A stretch of 64,000 bases of DNA from Pyrenochaeta sp. MPI-SDFR-AT-0127 (Eukaryota > Ascomycota > Dothideomycetes > Pleosporales > Cucurbitariaceae). Every line of letters starts with the position of its first letter. Positions within the stretch are counted from its first letter, which is position 1. The notes under the pieces are model-generated. The model worked only from the letters and a program-made list of their open reading frames with translations. It did no database searches and had not been told where the DNA came from. The position numbers were made by a program, and so were the translations under genes. The DNA lies in the NCBI GenBank assembly GCA_020747015.1, contig JAGTJM010000040.1:62001-126000 (forward strand), read 5' to 3'. This document shows, one piece after another, positions 35,129-47,400 of the stretch.

Positions 35129-35569
35129 ATGGCGGCACAAGACAATAAACCTAGTGTAGAAAACCCAATCTTCAAAGCACATCTCCGCATCGCGCGCCCA
35201 ACACAGTCCATTGCCGCTCTCCTACCATTCTACATCGACGGTCTCGGTTTTCAAAACATCGGCTCCTTCGACAAACACAATGGCTTCGATGGAATAATGC
35301 TCGGCCATCCAAGTATACCCTATCACCTCGAGTTCACCAAGCAGGAAAACCACGATCCAGGACGTGCTCCTACCCAAGACAACTTGCTTGTGTTCTACCT
35401 ACCAGACCAAGACGAGTGGAGCTCGGCAGTGGGCAAGATGCAAAGGGCTGGCTTTGAAGCGGTGAAGAGCTGGAATCCGTACTGGGAGGCTGATGGGAAG
35501 GGGAGGACGTTTGAGGATGCTGATGGGTACAGGGTTGTGCTTTGGAATGGGGAATGGCGGGCCTTTTGA
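35129..35569 (+). CDS. VOC/glyoxalase-superfamily protein
   Basis: Intronless, 146 residues, the length of a single-chain small vicinal-oxygen-chelate protein. Pattern: H-L-R-I-A-R-P-T opening strand, then L-P-F-Y-I-D-G-L-G-F, H-L-E-F-T and the closing F-E-D-A-D-G-Y-R-V-V-L-W. It resembles bacterial YycE-type proteins. Metal ligands are partly visible (His in H-L-E-F, Glu in F-E-D). Substrate unknown; detoxification or antibiotic-binding roles are known for relatives. A short 5' leader of about 175 bp separates it from the DUF7580-like remnant. Confidence 0.8.
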   Translation: MAAQDNKPSVENPIFKAHLRIARPTQSIAALLPFYIDGLGFQNIGSFDKHNGFDGIMLGHPSIPYHLEFTKQENHDPGRAPTQDNLLVFYLPDQDEWSSAVGKMQRAGFEAVKSWNPYWEADGKGRTFEDADGYRVVLWNGEWRAF

Positions 35570-35710
35570 AGTTTTGCAATGGCTCGATAAATATAGTGAA
35601 CTCGAAACGTATATGATTAGTTTTCTGCTCAAGCTCAAGGTTAAGCTCTCCTTGCCACGAAGGATTGTATTCTTGTTAGATGGTTAGGTTAACGGCTCAA
35701 CCAAACCCCT

Positions 35711-36991
35711 CTATCCCTTGCTCTTCAGAAATTCCATTGCAGCCAAACCATGCACCTTCGCCACTTGTTCTAGCTCATCAACTATGCAATACTCATCCGC
35801 TCCACCCATATTGAATGGAGTCAACCCTACAACCACCGTGGGAATTCCCTTAGCTCTATACAGCCTCGCATCCGACGCGCCAACCCGCATATTGACGATT
35901 GCCTTTGGACTAACAATCTCCCTTGCTGCATGCAGCGCACACTTAACGATGTCTTCAGAAGGAGACGTCCACGTCGGATCGTACTTTTGAATGACGCGGT
36001 ACGACACACCACCCAAGGACTCGACCGAAGCGAGAGTCGCATCAACATGCTCTACCAACTGCGCCGTGGCAACGCCGTTTGGTAGTCGGATATCCAGCCT
36101 TGCCGATGCGTAGTCAGGAACGAGATTCATGCTCGTGCCTCCAGAAATGGTTCCAACATTGACCGTAATCTTGTTCAAAACTTGTGCTTCGCCTTCACCC
36201 GACAGCGGCTCAGAAATAGCCTTTGCAGCTTCGATTGTCTGGCTTACTTCGTCTGCAGGCACTGGCCACTCCTCGAGCTGTTTGATTCTGCGTATAGCTT
36301 CCAAAAGCGCTTCGATTGCGTTGGAACCACGATGTACGTGTGCGCCGTGCGCGGCTTTGCCGGTACAAGTGAGTTCGAGCCATAGTAAGCCTTTTTCTCC
36401 GGTGCGTATGATGAGTGGAGAACCTGCGTCGCCGACGATTACTGCATCGGCAGTTTTGACAACATTAACGTTTTCAAGAAGCCATGCTGTACCCAGATTA
36501 CCCATTGTTTCTTCATCGCCAGCTAGCGCTAGGGCAACTTGTCCATCCCAGGCACTTTTCTGCTCAGCCAGGGCGCGCATTGCAATTATAGAAGCTGCGA
36601 TTCCGCCCTTCATATCTGCAGCTCCTCTTCCGTAGAGTCGTGTGCCATCATCAGACACAGTACCTCCTAGGGGTGGGAAATTCCATTGCGACGCTTCTCC
36701 TGTGGGGTATGTGTCCAAGTGTCCGCTGAAGACTAGAGTTTTCCCAGGCTGATTTGACTGTAGGACAGCAACAACATTGGTAACTCCTGGAGTGGTTTCA
36801 TGCACTGAGATAATACTTGACGGTATGTGTTGTCTAATCAACGCGATGGCAGTCTCCGCCGCTGCAGACACATCTCCTGGTGGATTTTGTGAGGCAGCCT
36901 GAACAAGCCCCTGAGTCGCGCTAATGAGGAGGGGCCGACTGTCCTTGATGGATTGAACGAGGGAAGCTTTCGCAGTGCTGTGTTCAAGCAT
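35711..36991 (-). CDS. M20-family metallopeptidase/deacylase (ArgE/DapE type)
   Basis: Intronless, 426 residues. It hydrolyses N-acyl or peptide bonds of small substrates with two zinc ions. Visible motifs: G-H-L-D-T-Y-P (H91, D93), G-R-G-A-A-D-M-K-G-G (D126), D-E-E-T-M-G (E160 base, E161), and D188 in V-G-D-A-G-S. The dimerisation (lid) domain is present. The final zinc-ligand region reads F-N-M-G-G-A-D-E-Y, whereas relatives usually carry His at the first position (H-N-M-G); this may reduce or change activity. It is followed at 363 bp, same strand, by a Dal5-type transporter gene, suggesting a scavenging pair. No signal peptide, so cytosolic. Confidence 0.9.
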   Translation of the reverse strand: MLEHSTAKASLVQSIKDSRPLLISATQGLVQAASQNPPGDVSAAAETAIALIRQHIPSSIISVHETTPGVTNVVAVLQSNQPGKTLVFSGHLDTYPTGEASQWNFPPLGGTVSDDGTRLYGRGAADMKGGIAASIIAMRALAEQKSAWDGQVALALAGDEETMGNLGTAWLLENVNVVKTADAVIVGDAGSPLIIRTGEKGLLWLELTCTGKAAHGAHVHRGSNAIEALLEAIRRIKQLEEWPVPADEVSQTIEAAKAISEPLSGEGEAQVLNKITVNVGTISGGTSMNLVPDYASARLDIRLPNGVATAQLVEHVDATLASVESLGGVSYRVIQKYDPTWTSPSEDIVKCALHAAREIVSPKAIVNMRVGASDARLYRAKGIPTVVVGLTPFNMGGADEYCIVDELEQVAKVHGLAAMEFLKSKG

Positions 36992-37354
36992 ATTGCTTGT
37001 AGTTTGGGCACTTGTTTGTTATGACGTTGGGATGCCATTTGTAAAGTGGAAGATACCCGTCGTTAGCCTGCGTTTGCCGATGGTTATATCTGTGGGTTAC
37101 AGACCACACATGCCACTCTCAAGTTCTCAAAATTATAAGCCGTATGTAGTTGCAACAAATGAAACGCTTAAAGAATAATTTATGCATGGGTGAACACAGT
37201 ACCAAGAAAGCAGGATCATACGCGGTTTTTGAGAACAGAGGCACACGAGAATATTAATAGTGTTGTACACCGGAATTGGTGTGCTTTTCGAGTTCTAACG
37301 AGCAGAAATTACATTTTCAGAAACAGACTATGTATGTTCTTATACAGGATAGCT
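36992..37354. other. Spacer between M20 and MFS genes
   Basis: 363 bp holding the promoter of the M20 gene and the 3' end of the transporter gene; no gene seen. Confidence 0.6.
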
Positions 37355-39237
37355 TCACAGCGTATATATAAATTCCGGATTCTCCTTATCCGTAAGATCA
37401 AGCCATCTGCACTTCTTGTCAGCCTCGTATTCATCACCTGCTCAGAGAGGATAGACGGAACATACTCTTGGTTGTCAAGCTTCACGTATTCTGGCTCTGC
37501 TCTGAGCTGTGCCTTCTTCTTGTTCTGCGACACGCAGTAGCAATGGATGAAGGCCAAGATACCCAGGCAGACACCCCAACACACGATGATAGTAATTTCT
37601 GCTGGCACGTAGCGTGGTGCATCCTTTGGGCGGAATGTTTGCGGGCCTGCATTGAAGATTAAGCTCATAATTCCGATGAGTAAGAGGGATCGAGGTGAGA
37701 AGACGTACCAATGATGTTGCCAGCACAATACCCAATTAGATACATTGCAGCGACAGTAGTCTTCTTGGTGTAACCCGCGACATTGCTCGAGATCAGGCTT
37801 AGCAGGGCAACGAATGGCGTTGGACTGGCCTGTGTCAAGTAATACCCGGCAAGTCTACCAGAATTGTTGCTGAGCGGTAGAGCGACAATAAGAACCATGC
37901 CTAGTATAGCGGTGCAAAGACCAATCATAGAAATCAGGATTCGATAGCCGTACTTGTCGCCAGCCCAGCCACAGGCAATGAGAAACACAACTTCCACGGC
38001 GCCGCCAGGCGTTCCATAAAGGAGGGACTCTTCGGCTGTATAGCCAAATCCGACGATGAGTTGGGAGAAGAAGTTTGAGATTCCGCCTGCAGGACTGTGT
38101 TAGATCATGGGACAAGATAAAACGAACGAATACTCACCATTAGGAATATCAGCTATCAATGCATAGAAGAAGAAAGCCCAGCTCAGCGGATCAAGCAAAG
38201 CCTCCTTCAATTGATAGAACTTGAAGTGCTTGTTGCCCACACCCTGGGCATTCACTCGAATACGCTCGATGGCAAGGATACGGTCTTCTTTGCTCAACCA
38301 GCGACAGTTCAATTGATTGTCTGGCACGATCCAAAGGAAAACGATGCCGAGCGCCGTAGTCAAGAGTCCTGTTGCGAGGAAAACAATCTTCCAGGGCTCA
38401 ATGATAGTGCCAGTCTTGCGGCAGCCCACTGCTATACCGTACGCTAGGCATCCACCGAATATCTGGGCCCATCCGTTGAAGCTGAACCAGATTGCTGTTC
38501 TCGAACCCTGCTCTTTCTTCGTGTACCACTGGGAGGTGAAGAGAGCGAACCCAGGCGTGACAGCTGATTCGAAGACACCTAAGAAGAACCGAATGGCAAT
38601 CGCGCCGGCGTAGTTCTCGACTGCTGCAAAGCATGACAGAACGAGGCCCCACATAATGATGTTGAATGCCGCTACAGCATGTCAGTATCTGCAGTTTGAG
38701 TAGGGATGAGCGGCGTAACTCACAGTACTTCCCCAGCGGCAAGACCTGTAATAATCGGTTCGTAGGATATTCCCACGCAATGTATCCAAAGTAGAACATG
38801 GAGCCTAGCCACTGGTACTGATCACCTGTCAAGTTGATGCCGGATCGAAGCTTATTTTCTGAGGGAGGGAGTCTTAGCCCCATGATGCTAGCATAGCTGA
38901 GTGTCGTCTTGTCGAGGTAATTCAGTCCATAGACTACGCACATAATCTACCAGTAGAGTAAGTTCTAAGTCAAGCCCTGTAATACCAAAGACTGTCTTAC
39001 CGGCATCAAATGCCAGTCAATCTTCCTCAGAAGCGCCCGGCTCTTCTCCTCCGTTAACTCAATGACCTGCCCATCCATGCCCTCAAAGGCCTTCATTGCT
39101 GCATCCGCATCGTGGGAGTGCTTTAGAAGTTTGTTGCTGATTCCTTTTGGCAGCTTCGATGACGACAAAGTCTCATCCACGGCAGTTTCTTTCTCAACGT
39201 CCATTGGAGGACTCGGTTTCTCGGTTGCGCTCGCCAT
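37355..39237 (-). CDS. MFS transporter, Dal5/Tna1 (anion:cation symporter) family
   Basis: Six exons: 39001-39237, 38724-38946, 38138-38671, 37709-38086, 37462-37646, 37355-37414; 538 residues. Twelve membrane segments are expected; clear ones include G-L-N-Y-L-D-K-T-T-L-S-Y-A, F-Y-F-G-Y-I-A-W-E-Y-P-T-N and F-F-L-G-V-F-E-S-A-V-T-P-G-F (Dal5-family signature after helix 4). The central loop I-L-A-I-E-R-I-R-V-N-A-Q-G and G-Y-T-A-E-E-S-L-L also fit. The last exon (37355-37414) gives the family ending L-D-L-T-D-K-E-N-P-E-F and fixes the final splice. Substrates in the family include allantoate, ureidosuccinate, nicotinate and dipeptides; which applies is unknown. Plasma membrane expected. Confidence 0.9.
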
Positions 39238-40120
39238 CTTTCAGTCCCGAATGTCTTCAAAGTCCGAACGAGGAATAGGAGATCTGGCTGTATCGCACAC
39301 GACCTCAAGTACCACACTGTCGCATGGCGCGGTTATGAACGACTTCGAGCTCAAGGCCAGGTAGTGGCAACCAAGATAACGCTTCTCAGTGCTTGTCTGC
39401 GCGCCATCGACGTCGGGTGATAAGCCACCCTGTCTGTCTCCAGCGCCATTCGCGCATCTGGTTACATGCGGGGTATTTGCAATGCCGATCAGCGGGTGGG
39501 TTGTGATAAGTCAGGGATATGCAGTGCAACTTCCGCATCAGGAAGCTACTTGTGAGTGCAAAGGTTGATTTGCATGCTCAACAATGATGCTGGGGAGGCC
39601 GAAATAGGATGGTAATGAAGTTTAGCACAGAGGATGAATCAAGACGTGTCTCGGTAATTGGAAGGCTGTTGCTTTTGTGGTGGTGGGTTTGGTGTTGACG
39701 ACGATGATGTCACGGCCTCTCAATGGGAAGGCGCGATCGTTTGAGGCCCCGCTTAGCACGTACAAGTTGAGCAAAAGGAAGACGTTCAAGGGGCACTCAA
39801 AGATTAAAGATTAACCATGCTGTTGTCGCATAGAGATGAATTGAGACAACGAATGTGCTGCTAAATACAGTATCTGACAAGAAATATCATACTGGCATTA
39901 CCCTGAATGCTTCGCCGTGTGCCCATGCGCCGGAGAACCCCATGCCGACCGTCGGCTGATGTGATGATCCATATCCCGAGTCGGGGGAGAGGAAAATATC
40001 GTACCCGAACGCCGCCCATATGCAGGTCGTAAATGCTTCAAACATCCGCTCCTGTACCGTATAAAAACCAAAGGAAGAAAGTATCGCAGTTTTGAGAAAC
40101 AGAAAAGGTGTGCTGTGGTC
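39238..40120. other. Intergenic region
   Basis: 883 bp with no gene. It contains the promoter of the transporter gene on its left and the 3' flank of the WOPR gene on its right. Confidence 0.6.
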
Positions 40121-41461
40121 CTATGATCGGACGAAGACGCTGTTGAGTTTGTTCAGCGCGCTGCTATCTGCGGCCGAACTGTTCTTAGCAAGGCGCTCGG
40201 GTGCAAGATCACGCGGAAATCTTGATGCAGTGTTTGGGCTGCGGCTGCCAGAGCGGCTGTTGGCTTGGTTTTCCTTGTCAGGAGCGTCACCATTGAGAAG
40301 GGAGCCCAGTGTCGGAAGTGGTCGTGATGCTGTTGCTGCATTTGACTCTGGTGCTGGTGCCTGTGCTTTATCTGATGGTTCTGGTGTTGGCGGCTTATTC
40401 ACGCCCGCCGAAGCAGCAGCACCATTAATGGCAGGTAGTTGTGGGCCCTGCTCGGGAATAGAGGAAGCCGGTGCTGGAGGAGGCGCAACTCCGTTGGCAT
40501 GCTGATATTGCTGAGCCTGTTCGGCTACTGATGGAGCACGTTGCGATGGGGTCGCCATGTATTGCTGGGCTGCATGTGCTGCGTGCGCTGCATAAGCAGG
40601 GTGGTGAACAAGCATAGGATGAGCTGGAGGAGCGTTTGTATTGGCCATGGGCGGTGGCGGCCGGTCGAAGACGTGTGCTTGCGGGTGGTAGGGGGGTTGA
40701 GCGTAGATGACGCCGCCGTAGAAGTAGGGGTGCTGCGCGTAGTAGGCGTGTAGCGGCGGTGTGCCATTGGGAGGAGTTGGAGGGTATACCGGCACCGCGT
40801 ACATTGGTGCTACTGGCCCTGGGCGAGCATATGGTGAAGTCGGTCCCATGCTGTGTCCGGGTGCGCTGTAGGGTGAGCCAGGCATTGGCCCTCGAGTGAC
40901 AGCCGGTACAGCCTGGGCTTCATTGACAGTAGACTCTGGGTACATATTCTTCGGTGGTCGAATATGTCGCAGCTGTGCGTCATTTGTTGGTTGTGGGAGG
41001 TTGTTGGAATTTGAGCGAGAATAGTAGCTGATGAGGTGGAGGTGCTGCCCGCTCGAGGTGGTGATGCTGAAGGACTGCTTCATGAGACCGTCGGGCTTGT
41101 AGCGGTACCCATCTGGGCCCTCGCCCTCCGAGTCGCCCTCTGCTGAGCCGTCTGGAGATTTTCCGCTTGCTCGCTTGACGACAGGAGCGGTAGGCACAGC
41201 ACTTCCTCCTCGCTTGCCCTCCATTTCTCGGTAGGTCAAGAAGCTGCCCGACACGCGGCTCGCGCTCCACGATTTCCCGTCAGTCCATCGCCTCATGCCG
41301 GCTTCACGCTCATCCCAAACGAAGACTGATCCCGACTTGATCTGCTGGCGTTCCTTCTCAGACAAGCGGCGCTGTACCCGCGGTAGTATGCCAATGCGGC
41401 AAGCCTCGAACAGGATGATGGCATCGTTGGGCGTGCGGACGTGGCCGTGGTAGGTTTCCAT
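40121..41461 (-). CDS. SGE1: WOPR-domain transcriptional regulator (Sge1/Wor1/Ryp1 type)
   Basis: Intronless, 446 residues. WOPR box a spans residues about 1-85 (M-E-T-Y-H-G-H-V-R-T, then G-S-V-F-V-W-D-E-R-E-A-G-M-R-R-W-T-D-G and S-G-S-F-L-T-Y-R-E-M). Box b is at about 118-150 (Y-R-Y-K-P-D-G-L-M-K-Q-S-F and H-L-H-L-I-S-Y-Y). The linker has a basic K-R-A-S site of protein-kinase-A type. The remaining 290 residues are low complexity, rich in Pro, Ala, Gln and Tyr, as in activation domains. The box-a wording distinguishes it from the Pac2 paralogue. Relatives control morphology, conidiation and, in plant pathogens, effector expression (Sge1, Wor1). It has an unusually long gene-free upstream region, as for Wor1. 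Confidence 0.95.
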   Translation of the reverse strand: METYHGHVRTPNDAIILFEACRIGILPRVQRRLSEKERQQIKSGSVFVWDEREAGMRRWTDGKSWSASRVSGSFLTYREMEGKRGGSAVPTAPVVKRASGKSPDGSAEGDSEGEGPDGYRYKPDGLMKQSFSITTSSGQHLHLISYYSRSNSNNLPQPTNDAQLRHIRPPKNMYPESTVNEAQAVPAVTRGPMPGSPYSAPGHSMGPTSPYARPGPVAPMYAVPVYPPTPPNGTPPLHAYYAQHPYFYGGVIYAQPPYHPQAHVFDRPPPPMANTNAPPAHPMLVHHPAYAAHAAHAAQQYMATPSQRAPSVAEQAQQYQHANGVAPPPAPASSIPEQGPQLPAINGAAASAGVNKPPTPEPSDKAQAPAPESNAATASRPLPTLGSLLNGDAPDKENQANSRSGSRSPNTASRFPRDLAPERLAKNSSAADSSALNKLNSVFVRS

Positions 41462-44400
41462 TGCGAAGGTGGGCTATGAATGTGAGAGACCTTGTGAAGG
41501 TCAGAGTCGAATAGATTCGGACGGTCAGACTAAAGTCTCATGGGTGTCTGTGATATGGGTGTTAGCCAGGACTGGTGGCTTGGTACGTGAGAACCATGGG
41601 CCGCAACGGAAGAAACGAGGCTCTCTATACTGCTCATGTAGACAAGTCGCAGGCAGACTGGGTGGAGAGTCGTGTCGAGCAACTGAAATAAGTCGCCTGA
41701 AATTTGGGGGTGAAGGGTAGCCTTGCGGTCCATGCAGTGCTTCTGGCAAATAGCGCAGGGGCGGTGTGCTCGCAGTATACTGCGGCTCCAAACGGCACGC
41801 GTACTACTTGCCGGACCCAAAAAAATGCATTCTTTGTACAGAAGCAGGCAGTTGAGTAGGGAATGAGCACACTTACTGTAGGACTTGTGTCAGCGTCAAG
41901 TTGCTGTAGCGCAACATGCGATACTAGGCTCTATATGCGGCCGAGCCGGTGACGAGAGGGCTGTGAGGCGTTGCGTGGAGATGCAGTGACGTGAAACCCG
42001 GTCGTCGACGAAACAAAATATAGATGAGGCAGGGTTGCGCGGCAATGGTGGGTTTGACAGGACACGGTGTGCAGGCTGGATGCTGGGTTCGAAAGAGGGC
42101 ACACGGAGCGAAAAGGTTAGAAACGACAATCAGCAGTCATCAGTCTTCATGTAGTCTCGGGGGGGGTGCAGGAGTAGCGGGTCCTGGAATCCTGGAATAT
42201 CTTTGGGCGTTTCTCGGCGCTGGGGGGGTCTCTCGTCTTGATCGCCGCCCAGACCTGGAGTGGCGTTGGATAGCGAAATAAGGCCCACAAGCAGCCGGGA
42301 CAAGCTTTATTTGGACGCCGTTGGCTCCGAATGACTGCTAAACTTGGGGGCCGCCCATCCCAGTGGTGCAACCCCAGAGCGCATACGTACCCAGCGACGA
42401 CGGCGCCCCTTTTCCCTGTGCGGCGAGGGCAGCAGCCTCAGCGCTGGAGGGCATGCCAAAAAGGATCACCCACAAAGAAGGATGCCCAGCGGTCCGCAGG
42501 CTCCGAGAATACCACCATGTGCCTCTTGCTAGCGGGCGTGCCCAGTCCGCCGCAGCTCGTAGCGGCGTTGGCCTCGATCAGCCAAGCTTTTGTCTAGCCG
42601 GAGAACTCTAAACGGCGCTTAGCCAACCTAAACCCAATCTTTAACGTCGACAAGCCTTCGATCGCTGGGCGGGTCCACTCAACCCCAGCTCTGACACCTT
42701 CCAAGCCTTCGCCGCCACTGGCCGTCTCGCCGTCAGTCCGTCTTGTGATCCTTGGCTGCCGCTGCTGTGTGGTCGGTCGATGGCGGCTTCTTGTCAATCA
42801 ATTTACCAAGCAAAGCCAAGGCGTCCCAGGTGTCTGTGTTGCCGCGAACCACTTTGGCCTGTCGCTCCTCCATCAGAATTCACGCCATGTCATGGCTGTG
42901 CTTGGCCCTAAGCCGCACCAAACCCGCACCCATGGCGGCGTGTTCCACTCTCCAAGCCCTGCCTCTCGGCGTCCTTGGAACATGGGCAGAGACAGCTGGG
43001 CGTCTAGCCGGTTCCGGTGCGCTGACTGTCCGTGCCTACGAGTACCAATGGGCGCAGTCAAGAATAGCTGACACCTGTATCTAGGCCGAGGAGAGGCAGA
43101 CACAGCCTGTTTCGTGCCTCCTTTCTCAATGCCTCCAGTGGAGCACATCACTCATTGATGGCCAAAACGCCTACGTGGAACATGTCGTGCCCACTGTCCA
43201 AGCATTACACACCTCCTCTCCTTGGACGGCATCCGCTCGGCTCCACAGTAACGTAATCGAGCGCCTTCTTTTTCTCAGCCATTCGCTTAGAGGCTCGGCC
43301 AGGAGCATAGATTAAGCTTGGTGCCTTTGGTTTAAGCTTACCCTGTGCCACGAGGTTCCGATTTACCCACGCTGACGGTATGACAGGCCCGACGCAGTAT
43401 TCGGTCCTGGGCAGAAACACATCTGGCGCTGGGGTCCATCGCAATCTTCTCCCTATTCCACGCATCGACCATGCCTTTTGGATCCGCAGCCTTCCGCCAC
43501 AGGCTACAATGTGATCCTGGAGTGAGATGATTTGTCCAAGTTCTATGCAATTGGATGCGTTCTTGTCGTGTTACAAATGGGCAAAATAGGCAGCAGGGCC
43601 GCCGAGTCCACCGGACTTCTTCCCAGCCAGTCGTCTTCACGAACTGCGAATGCTCGTTAGGGCCTGCCCAAGGCAGTAAGAGTATTGAGGTACTATCAGG
43701 AGCACTCTCCGCAAGGTGCCATGAAGCCTGGCGTCTCAGCTTGCCTTAGGGAGATAAAGGCCCGAGTTGCGCTGTATTGGCGCGGTCACACTCAAGCCTG
43801 CCAAGCACGCAAACACGAATGTTCTTTTCGACGACTGGCCAAGCCTCTCATTCCCGCGATTATCAACGGCCGCGGCTTGTAGTAACCGGCATACTCAGCG
43901 GCATACTCAGCACGAAGGCCGCGTCAGTATAGTTGACAAGCTCGCTAATAGGTGCTTCTTGACCCCACATCTCGGCACTTTGCCGTCATGGGATCCTCAC
44001 TAGGCCGACGGGAAACAGAGACAGGTAGCTGCAAGCAATAAACCTCAAACTGTCCTCGCAGCAGAAACAGTCAGACAGCCGTTCTTCGTATACGTGAATG
44101 TCGACAAAGGGTTACCGAAATACGAGTGCGCTGTAATCAGCCGAACTCGCTTACCTATAAAATTAGAGATAAGGTTGGAGCAAGTTAAGCATAATTTCAG
44201 ACCCGCTGCGTACCCCCGGAGTATGACCGCTGCAAGCCGACTACTCCAGAGCAGGGCTTATTCGCGAGTGTGGCAGCCTAAAAAAGCCACCAGTATTGTC
44301 TAGTCGTTGACGGCAATCAGCCCATATTGTCGCAATCTTATCGCATCGCAACGTGGTCAGTTGCAAAAACCGCCATGCCTCCAAATGTCGTGTTCGGGCT

Positions 44401-47400
44401 CGACCAGTCCTCCACATGTCTTGAACTCAAGCAAACCAGAGGCGCTAGAGCCGGAGAGCATACGAGCACAACATGTGATCCTGATCCCAATTCTAGAGCT
44501 GCGCCATCGGATGGTCGTACCGTGGTTTCCATTATCCAACTGTGGAGGCGCGCACCCATGATTGAGGGGTCAGCCGGCCCCAAGGGAAGGATTAAGGTAG
44601 GCCAAGCAATGGCGCTGTCCGATAGCGCCCGATCTTTTCCCAAACCTTTACTCGACGACCTACACTCAGGGCGAACCGACGGGTTTGACCGCCGCAATCT
44701 AATTTTCCTGCCAGTCGCACCGGCGTAAATTATACGAAGGAGCAGGCTTGGTGTGCCAAAACCCGGGTTTGCGTTGCAAACTCGTATGTACCCATATTAA
44801 TTGTGTCCTTCGCTACCTCCCGTGCGCGCCACTTCGACTGCTCAACGAGCCAGGCCTATATAGCACACTCACAGTACTGATCCTGTGTACGGGCGATTGT
44901 GCATTCCAGAAGTCCAGCAGTGGTTGCGCAAGCATAGCTAACTTAAACGAGCGGCTGACCTCAGCGCCGTGGATCGCACACATCAGCGTCACCGACTTCG
45001 GGCACTCACTAGCCCAAAACTACTAGCATGCAAACCCATCATCGACTCTGCAATGCTTGAAACCAAAGATCCGCAAATGTTCCTTTATCTTATTGCCGTT
45101 TTAATATAATGTCATTATTTCCGATCACATTACACGGCCTTGAAAGTTTTGCACTTATCCACTCATCAAGAGTAAGAGGGTCTCTTACCTCAGACAGCCA
45201 TGCATTCATATTTCCATACAGCGCAAGCGAAGCTTGGCCTCTTAGCACGAATGATGGAACAGTCAGGCTTACTGCTACACAAGAACCAAGTAGGCGCCTA
45301 ACGATTGGCAGCATCTCTCACCGCAAACCACCAGTGAAAAACGCCGCACGGAATTTTACAAGTCTGTAGATCTATTGTGGTTCTCGGTTACATCCTGCGC
45401 ACGACAACAATCATCCACGAACCAGGGCTCGGCACCACCGTGACTCAAACCAGCCGTCGAGGGAGCTGTGGCTCGAATGTCATTGCTGGCCCAGCAGCTC
45501 GGGTAGGGAAAATCTTGATTGCATTGAAGTAACCGGCCCGCTTTACTCTAAGAAGTTAACACGTTCCGAGAAAGCCTCACGGAGGCGTCAAACGGGGCGC
45601 ATTTGCAGAGTCGAAGGGGCCACAGTTGAAACAAGTACCAGCACATGATGCGAGAAAGTACCTGCCATTCCCCAATCCTTGGGCTTCCAAAGAGGAAAAA
45701 ATGTTGGGATGATTGTGCAGTCACCAATTTTGGCAGGTACCACCGTCGATATTGCGGCGCAGTATCGCGCGCTATTGGCCACAACTGGCTGTTACACATG
45801 CGTATTGGTGCGATGCTGGGGCTTGTTTTGTGTCGGTCCGGAAGATCTATACATGGATTGCGTACGACCTTCCTTCCACGCTCAGTCTACCGTGAAGATA
45901 GCTTTGCGCCAAGCAAGCGCAGTACCATTGATATGCTACTGCAATACTGCAATTTTGAAAGCCAGGTGGAGAACATCCGCTTTACAGCGGCTTGAGAATT
46001 GACTTCTAAATCGTCGGCTAGAAGAGGGAGAGAAGCTTCTTTTGCTGCAAAATTTTCACAAGAGAATGTCATTCCTTGGCTTCAGAGTGGTTAATCACAA
46101 GGGGGTGCCGGTTTCCGTTGTACCGTTCCCAAGCTGCTGAAATTCAGGATTCTCCAAATCTCCACTCCTTTTCACGATTTCCCTGTCGCTGGGTGAAGAA
46201 TCATGTGTGCGAAACTGGAATGGCATACATGACTTATTTTGAGTTTGTTGTGTCGATTCCGTTCTATCGAATTTGTCCTGCCTGAGATCGTAATTGAGAC
46301 ACATGATACAGACACAGAACTGGCTCATTTTCCTAGTCATGATGCACCAGACCAAACTCCAAACCCGATTCTTCTTATTGTTAGAATGGCTCTGATCGAT
46401 TGAGCAGTACAGACATTTTGAACATACTTTACGCACAACATGATTGATACAGCATGCCGATACAGAGGACTTGTACTTAGCGGTCCTATCTTGCATCTAC
46501 CAGGTGTTGAGGCCCTCTAATAGAGAACAGATCGACTCGTAATACCCAACAACAGGTCTCTAACTATGACAAACTTCAACAACTCTATCTACGGGTCATC
46601 ACCGTCCTCTGGGGCAAGCTATTTGCTGCTAAACAAGCACTGGAGCTGATAGCATAACTACTGTTAATACAAAAGCAAGAATTACACACTCAAAACATCT
46701 TCTCCCTTCACGCTTACTATTGCATACTTGAGGAGGTGATTCTCGACTAATAACAAATCTTATCGACGGCTCCAAACAACACAACCCATGAAGGAAACAT
46801 CGCATAAATACTGTTCAGACGTGTACTCGACCTATGCACGCAACGTCCTAGCTCGCATAAACGCTTACGAGTCCCACCGTCAGCAATGACGCCTCAATAC
46901 ATCGGCTCCACCCTCATTGTCGAGCAGTTTCTCCAAGCCCAGGATACGAAACTTTCCGCACGAGACTCCACTGCCATAGCATAGCCCGTACTATAAGCCA
47001 CACACTATCTTTGGCGATCCACTAAGAAGGCCCTTCAAGTTGGATTCATGGGCGTCACATGGTCGGCCCGAATCACAATCTCCACTCAGTGTATGAGGGA
47101 TTTGACGTCCGAAGTTTCCTTGCGGACTAAATAATGCCGCTGCGTTCCCGCTCGGTGCGAATGTTTCTCTGGAGATGTTCTCGCATGAGAAGATTGAAGG
47201 GAGGGCTGTGACGGTTAAGTAGAATCATAAGGTAGCTTTATTCATGCTACCTGGTTGGTGTAGGACATTACTGCTTTTCTACAGTCACGGTGTCGCTATC
47301 CCGCACGTTTCCTGGTTGGTAGCTACACGAAACCTTGCTTCCATCCTTATTCATAACTTGGTTCTCGCTCCAAATTCTGCGGCCGAGATGAGAGTTCGAG

